DNA from: Trichaptum fuscoviolaceum
Lineage: Eukaryota > Basidiomycota > Agaricomycetes > Hymenochaetales > Trichaptaceae
DNA length: 64,000 nucleotides
Assembly (NCBI GenBank): GCA_910574455.1
Contig: CAJSYZ010000006.1
Location: 2,098,156 to 2,162,155, forward strand
Reading direction: 5' to 3'
Positions 1-12,654 of this stretch are shown piece after piece. Numbering within the stretch: the stretch's first letter is position 1; each line of letters starts with the position of its first letter. Both the position numbers and the translations under genes were made by a program. The notes beneath the pieces are model-generated. The model saw only the letters and a list, made by a program, of their open reading frames with translations, had not been told where the DNA came from and searched no databases.

Positions 1-653
1 CGTCCATGAGCCGTCAGCTGAAGTTCCGATGTCCCCGCTTGTCATGTTCACCAGGGGAATGGTGCACGGCGCCTGGAATGCGTAGTCAATGGTGGTAGTT
101 CGGAGGGAGCCAGGCGCAAAGATGGTGATCAAGGTCATAGCGGCACTGATGAGTGCTAGCAATGGCAGCCTCCACGCCGCCTTCCATGCCCTCCACGAAG
201 CCGGATGGAGCGGGCTCGATTGGCACTCGATGACAGCTTCAATATGTTTGATGGGGTGCGGCTTGTGTCGCAGGCTGTGCCAGAGGACCTGGACGAAGAC
301 TATGCTGATAGCGGTTCCGAAGCAGTAGCACCCTGTAGTAGCTATCGCATTTCCTGCGGCTCCGATCAGAGCCTGTTGCGAGAAACGCAGGCCTGCATAC
401 GTCTTTGTGTTGACTTGCCGGCCGTTCAGGACAAAGTAGACGACATGGTGTATGACCATCGCTACGATTCCTAGGAACGTGTAGGCAACCATCTGGAATC
501 TTGCGCTGTTGTACCAGTTATATCTGGGAAGGAGCTCGTCCGCATGGTGGATGACCTTTTCGTCGTCATACGCCGACCCAGAACCTAACAGACGATGATT
601 ATTAGGTCAAGCGCTACACGCGAAAGAACAGCCTCACTGTTAGTAGTGTCCAT
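1..653 (-). CDS. Multi-pass membrane protein, family copy A (cut by window edge)
   Basis: Five-prime part of a gene running off the left edge. Exon 1 (620-653) starts with ATG at 653; exon 2 (584 down to 1) is open throughout. They join in frame only across a 35-nt intron (585-619, GTGTAG...TTAG), very short even for this genome. The protein shows three hydrophobic segments, two near residues 30-55 and 75-100 and a third just before the motif TIFAPGSLRTTT, where an extracytoplasmic domain begins. Residues such as HSLRH and CQSSPL are shared with copy B at 7,951-9,546. I do not recognise a function; the family looks like an agaricomycete membrane family with a large cysteine-containing outer domain. 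The missing 3' part lies outside the window. Confidence 0.75.
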
Positions 654-2013
654 GTCGTTCAAGGTCGTAATGTCGAACAAGGGGATGCGATGCACTAGGT
701 ATATAAGCCATGATAGGACGGTTCGCAACTGAGAAAGTAGCTCAGTAAGTGCTTGACGGAGTCTGAGAAGGCCCAGCCGTGCATTTTGCCTAGACGATAC
801 GCCCTGCTGTTATGTTTCTCCGTGGACCTCTTCACTGGCGGTCAGCTTTGAAGCACGCAAACATCGTGCGGACTTGAGCGTGAGGGCGGAACGGGTATGC
901 CACCCCTACCGATACTGTAGCATCCCCAGCTAAACGTTGCAAATTAGTTTAGAGGCGAGTAAGATTGAGAAGGGATGCATACTCGAATGCAGGAGCTTTC
1001 CATTTCATAGATGTTGCGATGAAGGCTGCCTGAGATTCCACCTGGTTTGCGCAGAATTGAGGTTTATCAAAGCCTGGCGGGCACGACGCTCCAAACATTG
1101 AAGATGGCTCCCTTATCAACATCATATGCTAGAGTCCTTTCCTTGTGAGCTACATACACAAGCAAGCAAACATGCGTAAAGATGGTCACCATGATGGAGA
1201 AGAGAAAGAGTTAAATGCGCGAGACTTTAACTTGAAGGTACTCAAGTTCTCACGATACTATTCAAGAATTTCAAGTTCAATTTAACTCCGCCCTAGTAAA
1301 CGGCTGGACTAAATTTTGCTCTAAGCCGTAGTAGCATGATCTCGTTCGGACTTTTACTCAATAGCAATCATAACCCGTTCAACGATATGCATGAACTTCA
1401 AGTTCTGTCAATCCTCAGGCTACTGACACCTCGCAATTTGCATGACCAACATCGTCACAACTTCACCTAGTACGGTCTCGTGAATCTCAATCTGTATTCA
1501 ATATAACTATGTGGTCAATTTATAAGTGACAAACGACTTAAAGCTGTAGGTCATCATGATGAAGCACCCGATTGACTCTCGCGGCCCTGACACTGGCACT
1601 GACTTTTAGCTATTTTAGCTACTACAACTAAAAGCCAACATCAGCTAAATTCCAGGAAGCACCAACGGTTATACATGTGTACGATGCATATTATTCAATT
1701 CGGAAGCACTTCGACCTCAGGAAACCACGGACATATATCCCTGACGCATTCGATCCATACTCGTCGGCTATTCTGGGCGCTGTTTTGTGCTTTCGTGAGG
1801 TTGTGTGTACCAATCCTGGACTGCATGCTTTCTTGTTTTCCCAGAGACCAGCATGGTCGAGTGCTGGTTAGTCGATAAGCATATGACGACAATAACACCA
1901 TTAGCCCTCGAGTAGACGACGAACCGTAGTTTCCGATGCGTATATAACACGGACGGAGAGGTGAAGCGCAGTAGACTCCGTGCGCCCACTCTCTCGTTGA
2001 GTGTCTTGTGGCT
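654..2013. other. Intergenic region between copy A and the amidase
   Basis: No coding segment, RNA gene or repeat could be supported here. Two short overlapping open frames near 1,675-1,878 lack homology, splice context or conserved motifs. It must hold the divergent promoters of copy A and the amidase; a TATA-like site lies near 1,941. Confidence 0.5.
1941..1947 (+). promoter_or_regulatory. TATA-like element before the amidase
   Basis: TATATAA lies 67 bp before the amidase ATG at 2,014, a plausible distance for a fungal TATA box with a short leader. Assigned from position and sequence only. Confidence 0.4.
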
Positions 2014-4139
2014 ATGAAGGTCTTCCGTCTCTGTGCAACGCTTTGCGTCGCGCTTCAAGCTGCGTTCCCTGTGCTTGGAGCGGCTCTGCCGGACCTATAC
2101 GAGGCATCGGTGACTGAGCTGCAAGAGGGACTACAGAAGAGACTCTTTACCAGTGTTGACTTAGTGAAGGTAAAGAGACTTTTCATCGCCTCTAAATCGA
2201 GGAAGCTTACAGACAAGCACAGGCTTACTTTGCTAGGTATATATCTCTAAGTCACGCGAAAGGAGCTGTCTGAGTTGAGCACTTGAATGCAGGATAGATG
2301 AGGTGAACCTCAAGGGTCCGGCACTCCGCGCTGTGCTCGAACTGAATCCATCAGCTCTTGCTGTGAGTTTTTCTTCGGAAATTACACACATAGCGCATTT
2401 ACTGAGCTATAACACAGCAAGCGGCGGCTTTGGACAAGGAAAGAAAACTAAAGGGTCCCCGTAGCGCACTTCACGGTATCCCGGTTCTTGTCAAGGATAA
2501 CATTGCTACGATCGCATCCGAAGGTTCGGACCCGTGGCTCTTGCTTTATCTACAACATGCGCTGATACGAAATACATACCAGGCATGAACACAACGGCCG
2601 GTTCTTTCTCACTGCTCAAATCCGTAGTCCCCGAAGATGCCGGCGTCATCAAGCGTCTCCGGGCAGCAGGAGCCATCATTCTCGGTAAGACTCCCGCCTG
2701 GCCCGTTCTTCATGATTAACCTGAACCAAATTCCAGGCAAGGCAAACTTGTCAGAGTGGGCGCACTTCCGCGGCAATCTCGCGTCCGGCTGGTCTGGCCG
2801 AGGCGGGCAAGCAACAAATGCATACTTCCCGAACGCGGACCCGTGTGGCTCTTCCTCTGGCTCCGGCATCGCTGCGTCCATCGGCCTTGCCGCGGTCACG
2901 CTGGGCACGGAGACCGACGGGAGCATAACGTGCCCAACGAGCAACAACAACCTTGCCGGAATTAAAACGACGGTCGGACTCACTTCGCGCGCTGGAGGTA
3001 TGTAGACATTCAGGTGGAAGCGCACAACCTGACCCTATTGTGCAGTCGTACCGATCTCCCAGAACCAAGACACGGTCGGTCCAATAACGCGGTCGATCAC
3101 CGACGCAGCGATCGTCCTCTCCATCATCGCCGGAAAGGACCCGAACGACAACTTCACGCTCGCGCAGCCCAACAAAGTCCCCGACTTCACCAAGGCCTTG
3201 AACAAGAACGCGCTCCGTGGCGCGCGTATCGGCGTCCCGAGGCGTGTCTTTCTGAACGACAGCATCACCGGCAACGACCCGTTTGTGAACCAGGTGTTTG
3301 AGCAAGCCATCGCGACCATCAAGAGCCTCGGGGCGACTGTTGTCGACCCGGCCGACTTGCCCAGTGCGGATGAGATTGCTGTCAGCAACAACGAGACGGT
3401 GGTTCTGGACACGGACTTCAAGGTATGGCTACGGCGTTATTACCATGCCACGGTAGAAATTAAACAACATGCAGATCCAGCTCAACTCTTACTTCGGGGC
3501 ATTGCTGAAGAACCCGAGTGGAGTCCGGACTCTCGCAGACCTCATTGCGTTCGACAACGCAAACGCAGCACTCGAGGAGCCTACGAACTTCACAGACCAA
3601 TCTGAGTATGTTACTGTCTACGCTATCGTGGCTCAAATGTTATTAACGCACGCAGATTGATTGAATCTGAAGCGACGACCGGCCGCAACGCGTCCTACTT
3701 CCAGTCCCTCGCCTTTGACAAAGAGCTCGGCGCTACTCGGGGGATCGACGCGGCCCTCAAGGCGCACAATCTCGATGCCCTCATCCTCCCCGCCCCCGGA
3801 TTCACGACTGTGCCGGCCGGTGAGTGTTTCGCGCATCGCCTTTTCTCAATAGCCTCAATACTTTCTCCCCCTCTGGCAGCCATCGCGGGGTACCCTATCG
3901 TCACCGTTCCCCTCGGATTCTACCCCGACAACGTGACGATCGGCAGCGCGGGGCCCCTGACTGTCTATCCAGCCCCAGGCGTTCCGTTCGGCCTGTCGTT
4001 CCTGGGGACCGCGTTCAGCGAATTTCAGCTTGTCGGTTTCGCCTTTGCGTACGAGCAGAAGACGCAGACGCGGCTGGCGAGAAAGGCGTTCCCTGCCGCC
4101 ATCCCAAAGACACAGCTGAAAGATGTCATTGGCCATTAA
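2014..4139 (+). CDS. Secreted amidase-signature family hydrolase
   Basis: Ten exons: 2014-2169, 2223-2236, 2293-2362, 2418-2523, 2583-2684, 2737-2997, 3046-3422, 3475-3605, 3656-3819, 3880-4139. All phases agree and give 546 residues. The start at 2014 leads into a hydrophobic signal peptide of about 24 residues, so secretion is likely. The amidase signature fold is clear: Lys106 in VLVKDN, Ser189 in GSSSGSG and the nucleophile Ser212 in GTETDGSI correspond to the Ser-cisSer-Lys triad that hydrolyses amide bonds. C-terminal FGLSFLGTAFSE is typical. Length fits fungal members often annotated as GatA-like, but a signal peptide argues against a role in mitochondrial tRNA amidation. The substrate cannot be inferred. 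Exon 2 is a 14-nt microexon. It is intact. Confidence 0.93.
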
Positions 4140-4283
4140 TTAGGCTTAGAAGCGTGTAAAGTACATTGTGAAATCAGAAAAAAATACAGCGTATGCTTTG
4201 CGTACTTCTACTGAAGTGAGTAATAGTAAATAAGGGGTGTACATGAACGTAAGTGATCCGTTGTGCTTCTTTACTCTATCCGT

Positions 4284-6390
4284 CTACCAGGACCAGCTCC
4301 CCAAACGGCCCTGCGCAGCTTGATACTCCGACTTGATGACGTCCACGACCTTCTCGTTGCGCGGGATAATGCGGCAGTCAAAGCTCACGGGCTTCGAGTT
4401 GAAACCGTTCGTGTAGTTGTTGGAGTCGGGAATGATAGGCTTGCCCTGCGCATCGAGCGCGGGGAGGATGTCGAACGCCCACATGAACCGCGCAATGTTG
4501 ATCGAGATCGAGTTGCGCGCGAGGTGCATCCCGGGGCAGATGCGACGCCCGAAGCCGAACGGCAGCTCGAAGTCGAGCAGGCGTGGGTTCGTGGTCTCGA
4601 TGAACCGCTCCGGGCGGAACGTCTCGGGCTCAGGGAACAGTCCTGGGTCTTTCATGATTCCACTTGTGCATAATTTTAGTTCAGGACGCCTCTCCACTGC
4701 TAAATTCTGACTTACGCGAAGTTTGCGAAGACGGTCGAGCCCTTGGGGATGAACATGCCGTTGTAGTAGTCGTCCGCCGTGACCGCATGGGGAGTGCCAC
4801 CCAGAATGGCGATGGGCCGCCAGCGCAGCGCTTCGTTGACGGTCGCGCGCACATACGGAAGGCTTTCGATGTCATCGAATTCAGGCATGCGGTCTGGGCC
4901 AATGACGGAGTCGAGCTCGGCTTGCAGTTTTTTCATGACCTCCGGGTAGTGAAGCATGGCCACTGGAAAGCAGTAAATCAGCTTCCGAACACTTGAAACA
5001 ATGGTCCTAGTCTCTTACAGATAAACGTAGCCAACGTCCCAGAAGTCTGAGCGGGTGGTTAGACAATATATAATGCGGGAACGAGTGATACGTACGGTTT
5101 CGATACCAGCTCCGAACGGTGACGACACGGAGTACGCGAGGAATAGGTCACTCATGCCGATTTTCTGCTGGTTGTGTAGTGCCTCTACCGTCAAGCAGTC
5201 CGGAACTGTGCCAGACTGCATGCGGTCCTTAACGTCGTTCACGAGATGTGTAAGAAGCTTCGTGTCGCGCTGCCGCTGCTCGTCTTGGTATTTGCGGAAC
5301 CACTGGAGGGATTTCTGGGAATATGATTTCAGTCAGGTGTTTTATATTGATGGTCTTTGGTTTTCTCACCGGAAGCTTGAGCAGCCAAGGCCAGGATTCG
5401 ACGAGGTATTTTCCCGGGATACTAAGAAGGCATGAGCGACCGGAGTACACGAAGATACCGAAGCTTACTTCGTGTTCACGAGGGCTACGGAAGAAATGTT
5501 AGATAATATCGGACAAGGCTTTATAACAACGTACCTTCCACCGACTTGTCGTTCTCCACGATAATCCACTCGTCCATGCTCTCAACGCGACGACCGTACG
5601 TCACAGAGGTGACAACGGAAGCAGCATACCTTTGAATGTGGGTCTCGTATTTCTTCGGGTCATCAAGAATCTGCTGCATGGCGACTTTGGACTCGAGCGA
5701 CTGGATGTCCTTGTACTTCACTGCTTGGCGGAGATGGAACCCGGAGTGCAGAATCTACTTGGGCGTTAGAACTTGCGTGATGTATGGATAAGGCTAATCC
5801 TCACCTTTCGCCACTTGCGCCATTGTTCGCCGTATGGGAGCATCAATCCGCGCATGTTTCCAGACAATATCTCACCTCTGTCGCACACACCGTCAGTAAA
5901 CAAGCTGTAGTATAATAATGACAACTGACCCCATGATGAAGCGAGGCCTACTGGAGTAGATTTCCGACCGCTTTTCGAGGAGGTCCCATGCCGCCTGTGC
6001 AGTTCCGCATACTATGGAGACATTTAGAGTGCTTCCGGCTGCCTACAGTAGTGAGCATACCTATGATAGGCGTGCTACCAAAGAAAAGGGATATGACCGA
6101 ACCTTTGCGCGAGGAGTTAGTCTTTGTTAAGCAAATCTGAGACCATGTAACACACCGTATTGCTTGTTGAGCTCCTCGAACTTTCTCCAGGGCTTGACCT
6201 TGGGCATTTGATACCTGTTTCCGATGAACGGCAGACCCAGCGGACCTGGAGGCATCTTTCGACGCATATTCACCGTCTTTATCACATAGCTGAGTACCAA
6301 GACTACCGCAGCGCCAAGTACAAGGCTCGACGGTCCCAGTTGTCTAAGTTGATCTGGAAGTCGCTCAGTGAGCTCGGAGATAGAGGCCAT
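4284..6390 (-). CDS. Cytochrome P450 monooxygenase
   Basis: Eleven exons, high to low: 6156-6390, 6061-6102, 5930-6011, 5805-5877, 5535-5754, 5469-5484, 5370-5421, 5096-5314, 5019-5046, 4716-4962, 4284-4662; phases agree and give about 530 residues. An N-terminal hydrophobic anchor is followed by the proline hinge MPPGPLGLPFIGN. The I-helix reads AGIETT, the K-helix EALR, the PERF region PETFRPERF, and the haem loop FGFGRRICPG carries the axial cysteine. It should be an ER-anchored class II enzyme needing P450 reductase. The style resembles basidiomycete CYP64-like proteins, but no family is assigned. The 16-nt and 28-nt exons are notable. Nothing suggests inactivation. The amidase is convergent, with 144 bp between stops, and no biosynthetic partner is adjacent. 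Confidence 0.93.
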
Positions 6391-7950
6391 GGTGTCAAGA
6401 GGGAATAAGTATGAAACCGAATGTCAAAAGGCGGTCGCTTATATAGAGTATTTGAGCGGATGGTCATATGCCTGGCTATAGGCAAAACATTCAAGCGTAA
6501 CCAATGGTGGTCCCCGGGTTCCCCCGCAGCCGGTTTTAAGGCACAGCTCCAGACGTCCATTTACGGCTTGCATCAGCTTACTATGTGGGGATCTTCATCA
6601 ACATGCAAAAATATTTTGCAGATGATACATACCTTGCAGGATGCCGACGAGGTAGAATCTTGAGATGGCACATGTGAGTCTGACAGACTGGGGGAGCCCG
6701 ATGTGGTACCGTCGACTGGTAGTGTTCGGGTCTTAGAAACATGATATGCATTAGTAGCTGTTTGAAAGAAATGACAATCTGATTATCTTGGGCAACAATG
6801 TTAGGCAGCTAGTTAAAGACAAACTATGCTGATTACTGTGCTTGCTTACCCTTGAGAGGCCTCGACAAATCGTTCGCACGCAGAATTTTATGGTGCTTCA
6901 CCCTAAGGGTGTCTTTGTTTTTGCCCCGAGCGTCGTGGATGGTGGTCGTGTCTGTCAAGAGATATTCGATGAGGCGAACTCCGAGTCCGAAGCGGCGAGA
7001 GGAATCAAGATCGTGGGAACTTTAGCTAGTCTTCGAATTCAAGTTGATATTCTTTCTCTTCTTCATCCTACATATTAGTGATCTTTATGCTCGGGTATAC
7101 ATCTAGAGTGGATACGTTCCAGATATGATATCAATGTTCCTTACCAGACTGTGTCGACGCACTCAGTATCGTACCTCCGCATAGCATTCTTTCGGACAAA
7201 CTACAGAACGATGTTCCTTACCGTCATGGACAGATTCTTGGGGAAGTTATAAGCTGTCGGATTAATCACCACGCGGACTCGGGAGACATTGATGGTGCTA
7301 TTTATTATAACTGCAGGGCTTGACGAAGAGTACGGTGTATGGAGATGCACTAAGAACTCGAAGCTTTAAGGTGAGTTGTTCAAACGATCGTACGTTTCTG
7401 TGCAGTTCGCATGGCAAATCCTCGAGGCAGGAATAGGAGATGGAGATGAAGCGATAACAATAATACCAAAGTCTTCGTCCAAGGGAGGGTGTAAGTAATT
7501 TGTAAATCGGAGGACAAATAGTTCACTAATCAGCTGGCAGCAGTCACGGTGCCTGGAATCACTAGTTAAAAGTCCTAAAGTGCTTGCTTGGCGGGCGTCT
7601 AGTAACTTTCCGTTTGCGCTAGTCTTCTGAACCAGCACTCATTCCTTGATATATTGGGCTATCCTTTCCTACCTCATCTCACAACATCAAACTGCTTCAA
7701 TATTGGTTCGTATGGGAGGGGAAAATATCTCGCAAGCAGCTCTTCGCCGAATAGTAAGGGCCCGGGGTGAGCCAGAGTTCTCTCTTATTCACTCACCGCC
7801 GATGCGGGACGCTTCTCCATTGCTGGATGGTCTAGACAGTTGTATAGACTCCGTCAGGCGCTTATTGATCTCAGAGCGCTAGCCCCCGTCTTTTACAGCT
7901 TATATACGATGGCACTCCCTCGTTATACAATTGCCCTTGAACGACACGAC
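6391..7950. other. Intergenic region between P450 and membrane protein B
   Basis: About 1.5 kb. Short open frames (for example 6,842-7,078 and 7,366-7,638) show no motif, hydrophobic pattern or splice context that would support a gene. Nothing recognised beyond the P450 promoter at its left end. Confidence 0.5.
6438..6445 (-). promoter_or_regulatory. TATA box of the P450 gene
   Basis: On the minus strand TATATAAG lies 48 bp before the P450 ATG at 6,390, within the expected window for a fungal TATA box and short leader. Confidence 0.45.
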
Positions 7951-9546
7951 ATGGACCCCTCTAAACGTGCGGCATTTCTGGTCTAAATGGGAAAGAGCTG
8001 CTAACTCACATCTGTCGCAGATCCTGAGACGTCAAATACATACATGGAGGAAACATCCATTCCTAGCGCGGAAGAGCTACTTCCCAGATATGTCTGGTAC
8101 AACAGTGCAAGATTTCGGATGGTTACCTACACATTTGTAGGAATCGTTCTTATGGTCGTGCATCATGTCGTCTTCTTCTGCCTTAACGGCCGACGCGTCA
8201 ATACGACAAAACGTCAAGGATTGCACATGTCTCAACAGGCTCTAATTGGAGCTGGGGCCAATGCTTTGGCCTCTGCGGCGTGTTTCGCATTTGCAGCCGC
8301 AATCAGCATTGTCTTCGTTCAGGTCCTTTGGCACAGCCTGCGACACCAAAACCACTCGATCAAGCATATCGAAGCAGTGATAGCGTGTCAATCAAGCCCG
8401 CTCAATCCTGCTTCGTGGAGGGCATGGAGGGCAGCCTGGAGACTGCCATTTCTAGCGCTCGTTAGCGCAGCTATGACCTTGATCACCATTTTCGCGCCTG
8501 GCTCCCTCCGAACTACCACTGCCGACTTCGCGCTCAGTGCGCCTTGCACAATACCTCTGGTGAACATGTCAAGCGGGGACCTCGGAACCTCAGCCGACGG
8601 TTCGTGGACGCCATCGCAAGCAGTCAAGAAAATGACACTACAAAACTTATTCATCGGAGATCTCATCCCCCCGCCGAGTCCTTGTGGATCGTGTGCGTAC
8701 GATCTTGTGTTCAATGGCCCGGGGATGAACTGCAGCAACACGACGGATACCTATTCGTTTGCAAATATCACAGCAGACAGCACGTCCAAGGACGTGATCA
8801 TCTGGGAAGGGGTACACACGCTTCCCTCGGGCGGGAACATCATTGAAGTCGCCACCACGGAAGGCTACATGCTAAACTATGAGGCAACGACGTGCTACGT
8901 ATACAACACCACATACGACGTGCACATCCAGCACAACGGCTCGGTCACGACCGTCGACATCACGAGCACCACGTTCAATGCCGCCTTGAATATCACGTAT
9001 GTGCTCGCAGACCCGGAATCATTCGGGATGTATAATATCGCGCTCGCGATCGCCCAACATCTGTATGGGATCGGTATGGTCGACGTCGACAAGATGATCG
9101 CCGTCACTCTGGAGAACAACAACAATCATAACGTCTTCTACAGCGCCCTTGGTGAACCCAACCCAGACGGCAGCAAGACGTGGAAGTGGGACCCAGCGGT
9201 TGTGTACTCGCTGCCGACACTCATGCAGAACATCAGCATCAGCATGCTGTCGAACCCACTCGACGGGACGACGGTGCCGACAGAGTCGACTTGCCTGTAT
9301 ACGACTCTCACGTACCATTACAATCCGGTGCAGCTGTTCGTCTCGTACGGGATTGCGATCGGCGTCACGCTCGCTTGCGTCCTCATCGGCTTTTGGGCTG
9401 TGCACGAGAATGGGGTAGAAGAGAGCCTCAGCATCCGGCGCATTTTGGTGGCCGTGCTGAACAGCAAATTATACGGGCAGACGCTGAACGAGGACATTAT
9501 AGTGCGAGCGTCAAACAATCCTTATGGGCACTTGGAGCCTCGTTGA
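7951..9546 (+). CDS. Multi-pass membrane protein, family copy B (intact)
   Basis: Two exons, 7951-7966 and 8021-9546, with a 54-nt intron (GTGCGG...CGCAG, branch-like CTAAC) joining in phase to give 513 residues. This start is chosen because the tiny first exon is also seen in copy A. Three membrane segments (the third just before TIFAPGSLRTTT) precede a roughly 280-residue outer domain with the motif CGSCAYDLVF, many N-glycosylation sequons and paired cysteines; a fourth segment (VSYGIAIGVTLACVLIGFW) leads to a short tail. The architecture suggests a surface or endomembrane protein of unknown function. Copy C lies tail-to-tail 375 bp away and copy A is 7 kb upstream, so this is a local gene family. 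Confidence 0.85.
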
Positions 9547-9921
9547 AACTAGTCTTGAAGTCTGTGGTGTTTGTTTTTCGTATATTCTTGGGGTATTTGT
9601 GGCATGCTTTCTTTTTCCAGATATTACATGTATATTTGTATTAGATACGGGGTTTACTGCTTGTCTTCTTTGGAACAGCGACTCAAATTTGATTGAATTT
9701 TTGCCAGTGTTGTTGTATACCGACGCGAGTTCTCTATTTCTTATTGAAGTTATTTCCCAATAGTTTTACATGTAGTGAATGTCTCCTAGATTTACAAGAA
9801 CACATAGAACCAAGACGCAAATGAGAAAATGAAGGAAGGGTCCCATTATGATTATACATTCAAACACAACAAGCCAGTGTGCGCGGAATCGAGAAAGAAA
9901 CAAATTTCATGTAACCAATCG
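9547..9921. other. Shared 3' spacer of copies B and C
   Basis: AT-rich 375-bp spacer between two convergent stop codons. It probably holds both polyadenylation regions. No other feature seen. Confidence 0.5.
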
Positions 9922-11289
9922 TTACTGACTGGGTGATAAATGACCTGAGGGTTTCGGCGATGCTATAACTTGGGTGTCCCCGTTTAATGTCGCATTGAAG
10001 AGCTGTGAGTTCAGAATGGATACTAAGACACGCGGGAAGCCCAGACTTTCCTCCACTCTGTTTCGTCCCACCGCCCAGAAACCAATGACGACGCAGATGA
10101 GAGTGATTACAGTCGCGATCCCATAAGCGAGCGCCAGCTGCAGAGGGTTATAGTCGTAAAATACCGCGGAGTAGAGGCATTGTGTTTCCGTCGGGATCGT
10201 CGTTCCACCGAGAGGGTTTGACAGCATGCTGATGCTGACGTTCTGCATTAGCTGAGGAAGTGTCTGTAGCGTGTTGGGCTGCCATTTCCAGGTCTTGCTG
10301 CCAGCTGGTCCAGGTGAACCTAGTGCACTGTAGAATACGTTGTGATTTTCGCCAGTTACGTCGACCGCGATCATCTTCCCGACGTCTACCATCCCGATGC
10401 CGTAGAGGTGCTGCGCGAGTGCTAGAGAGATGGTGTACATTCCGAGACCTTCGGGGACCGACGACTGCATATCCTCGGAGGTGATGGGCTGGTGAAGCTC
10501 GACGCTCTGCACGTCAATTGATGTCTGCGTTCCATTGTGCTGTATACGGACATCGTACGTCGCGTTGTAGATGTTGCAGGTAACAGCCTCGTAGTTGAGC
10601 TCGTATCCTTCCGTAGTTGCGATGACGATGGTGTTACCTCCGCTGGCGACATCGTGTGTTCCATTCCAGATAATCAAGTCCACAGCCGTGCTGCCCTTTT
10701 CGATGTACTGAAATGGATAAGAGTCCGTAGTGTTACTACAGTTCATTCCGGGGGCATTGAACACGACATCGTACGCGCATGAGCCGCAAGGACTTGCAGG
10801 CGGGATCACTTCCCCGATCAGCAAGTTTGTCAGTGTCATCTTCTTCACCGCTGGCGAAGGTGTCCACGTTGGCCCCTCAGTCGTCCCAAAGTTTCCGGTC
10901 GACAAATCGGTCAAAGGAATGGTACACGGCGCTTTGTACGCATACTCGACGGAGGCGGTTCTCAGAGCTCCGGGGGCAAAGATCGTGATCCCAGTCATCG
11001 ACGCACTGAGGAGAGCAAGCGCAGTTAATTTCCATAGAAAAAGTGGTGTAATAGCATCGCCCCCGCTCCCAGGAGGGTGAGGACAGTCATTTGCAGTCTT
11101 GCGCTGCTATACCAGTGGCCTGACCGTCGCAAGCCCTCCGTACGAACGTTCCCTATCTCCTCTCCCGCTTCGTCTGGGATTACTTCGTAGGTCCCCTTCT
11201 CTCCTAATGCACCAAATAAGATGAATGTCGTTCAAACGAATTGGAAAACAAAACATACCTCCCATGTTGCTCTTATCTCTCACAGACAT
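9922..11289 (-). pseudogene. Membrane protein family copy C with an internal deletion
   Basis: The 3' part (9922-10998) is a clean 358-residue frame matching the outer domain and last membrane segment of copy B, including TIFAPGALRT and CGSCAYDVVF. Upstream, the first membrane segment is still readable (WYSSARLQM near 11,110) but after FFYGN the frame ends in TAA, and sequence corresponding to about 80 residues of copy B (membrane segments two and most of three) is missing, with a frame change at about 11,030. The first exon near 11,284-11,289 is uncertain: a GTGAGA donor after ATGTCT keeps phase, the next donor does not. I read this as a decayed copy; a shortened protein starting at Met 10,998 is an alternative but would lack any membrane insertion signal at its N terminus. 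Confidence 0.65.
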
Positions 11290-12654
11290 CTCAGTCGGCT
11301 GGATGAGTTTTACCAGTGCAGATTTGAGAGGTCTATGAGGTTGCAGTCAATCGACAGTAGATTGTAGGGTTCAGAGATAGTTCCCCCGGGGGGGGGGGGG
11401 GGGGGGGGGGAGGGTTGATATGCTAATTGCTGGCGTGGGCGCTTATACTTGGGAATACGTACGTTATCCGAGCGCATCTTCTGTAATTATGGGAGGACAT
11501 TGACCCATGAGTCCCGCTACGATGCACTTCAGACGCCTGTACATATAGAAGTCCTAGGAACGCACACCAAAACCTTCCTTAGACCGGCGCTTACTAGATT
11601 TCATCCGAAGTTTGGCATGTAACATTGTCGGCAAAGCACTCAAAGAATAGTACAATATGACCCTTGGATGTTGTTAGATGTGTTGTTTTCAATTGATCAT
11701 ATTGATATGAAGAAGCTCTGCTGAGCGCAGCATGCATCGTGAGTCGTCATTGTCGGATAAACCGGTGTACTATGTTGTCCAGCGCTTAGTTAGAGACAGA
11801 GAGAATAGAAGGGGAAGACATGTTTGAGAAGTGGTGAAGCTCTGGCGCTTCTGATTCAACTTGATTCAGCAGATAAGTCCCAGAGACAGAAAAAGAGGAT
11901 AAGAGATCTAGAGACATCGACTCGGATAAAGAGGACTGAAGATTGAAGCTTGCCAACTTCAAGTTGCTCGACTCAACTGTCTGATGTCGTGATGTGACGT
12001 GACGAGTGCTCACAAGTTCGTGACGGCTCCGAAGGTCACGCGGCAAGTCGCGTCGCGTCTCACCATCATTTGACCTTGACCACGACACTCCAAGCCTTGA
12101 AACTGCGTCGATACACGTTGAAGACCTCAATTCTCCCTACTTGCGAATTTTCTCCTCCTTTTAATACTTGGAAAATACTGGAGCGAGGTTTTTACTTGGT
12201 TGGTAGGACTTGGAGGGCCCGGGCGTTAACTTGTCGTCCCTAGATTCGCTCTGAAAAAAGAATCTCTTCAGTGAGTTCGAGAGTGGTGTATCATAGATGG
12301 CCTTCAATGCACTCGTCCCTGGGAACTACCTCTTTCACCACGAATTGCACGTTCGGGAAATGTCTGCATATACTCACCGCAGGGTCCTGAGGTACATACG
12401 TTTGTCTTAAACATATTTCTCAGGCTCTCTCGACTCCCGCAAAGCTTTGACAGTAACGGTCCCAGAGTCGCCACCTTTGCGGTCTGCATATTATCAGTGA
12501 GTCGACTTTATCTGTGCTTAGACCGGGTCTTGATGGCGTGCAATAGGTGCATAGTCATAGACAAAGAATACAAGCTCGCAGAGCTCAGAGCGACAAATAG
12601 TAAGAACATAAAGAACATAAAGAACCAGAGAAAAGTCGCTCTTAAAAGATACTT
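11290..12654. other. Intergenic region with a G-tract
   Basis: No gene supported. Contains the homopolymer G run at 11,388-11,410. A short minus-strand open frame (11,786-12,130) is low in complexity and has no recognised motif. Confidence 0.45.
11388..11410 (+). repeat. Poly-G homopolymer (about 23 G)
   Basis: Five C followed by about 23 G. Long G runs are unstable and can form G-quadruplex structures; exact length is also prone to sequencing error. Confidence 0.8.

Noticed and set aside
6842..7078. 78-codon open frame between the P450 and copy B
   Set aside because: No motif, no splice context and no paralogue in the window.
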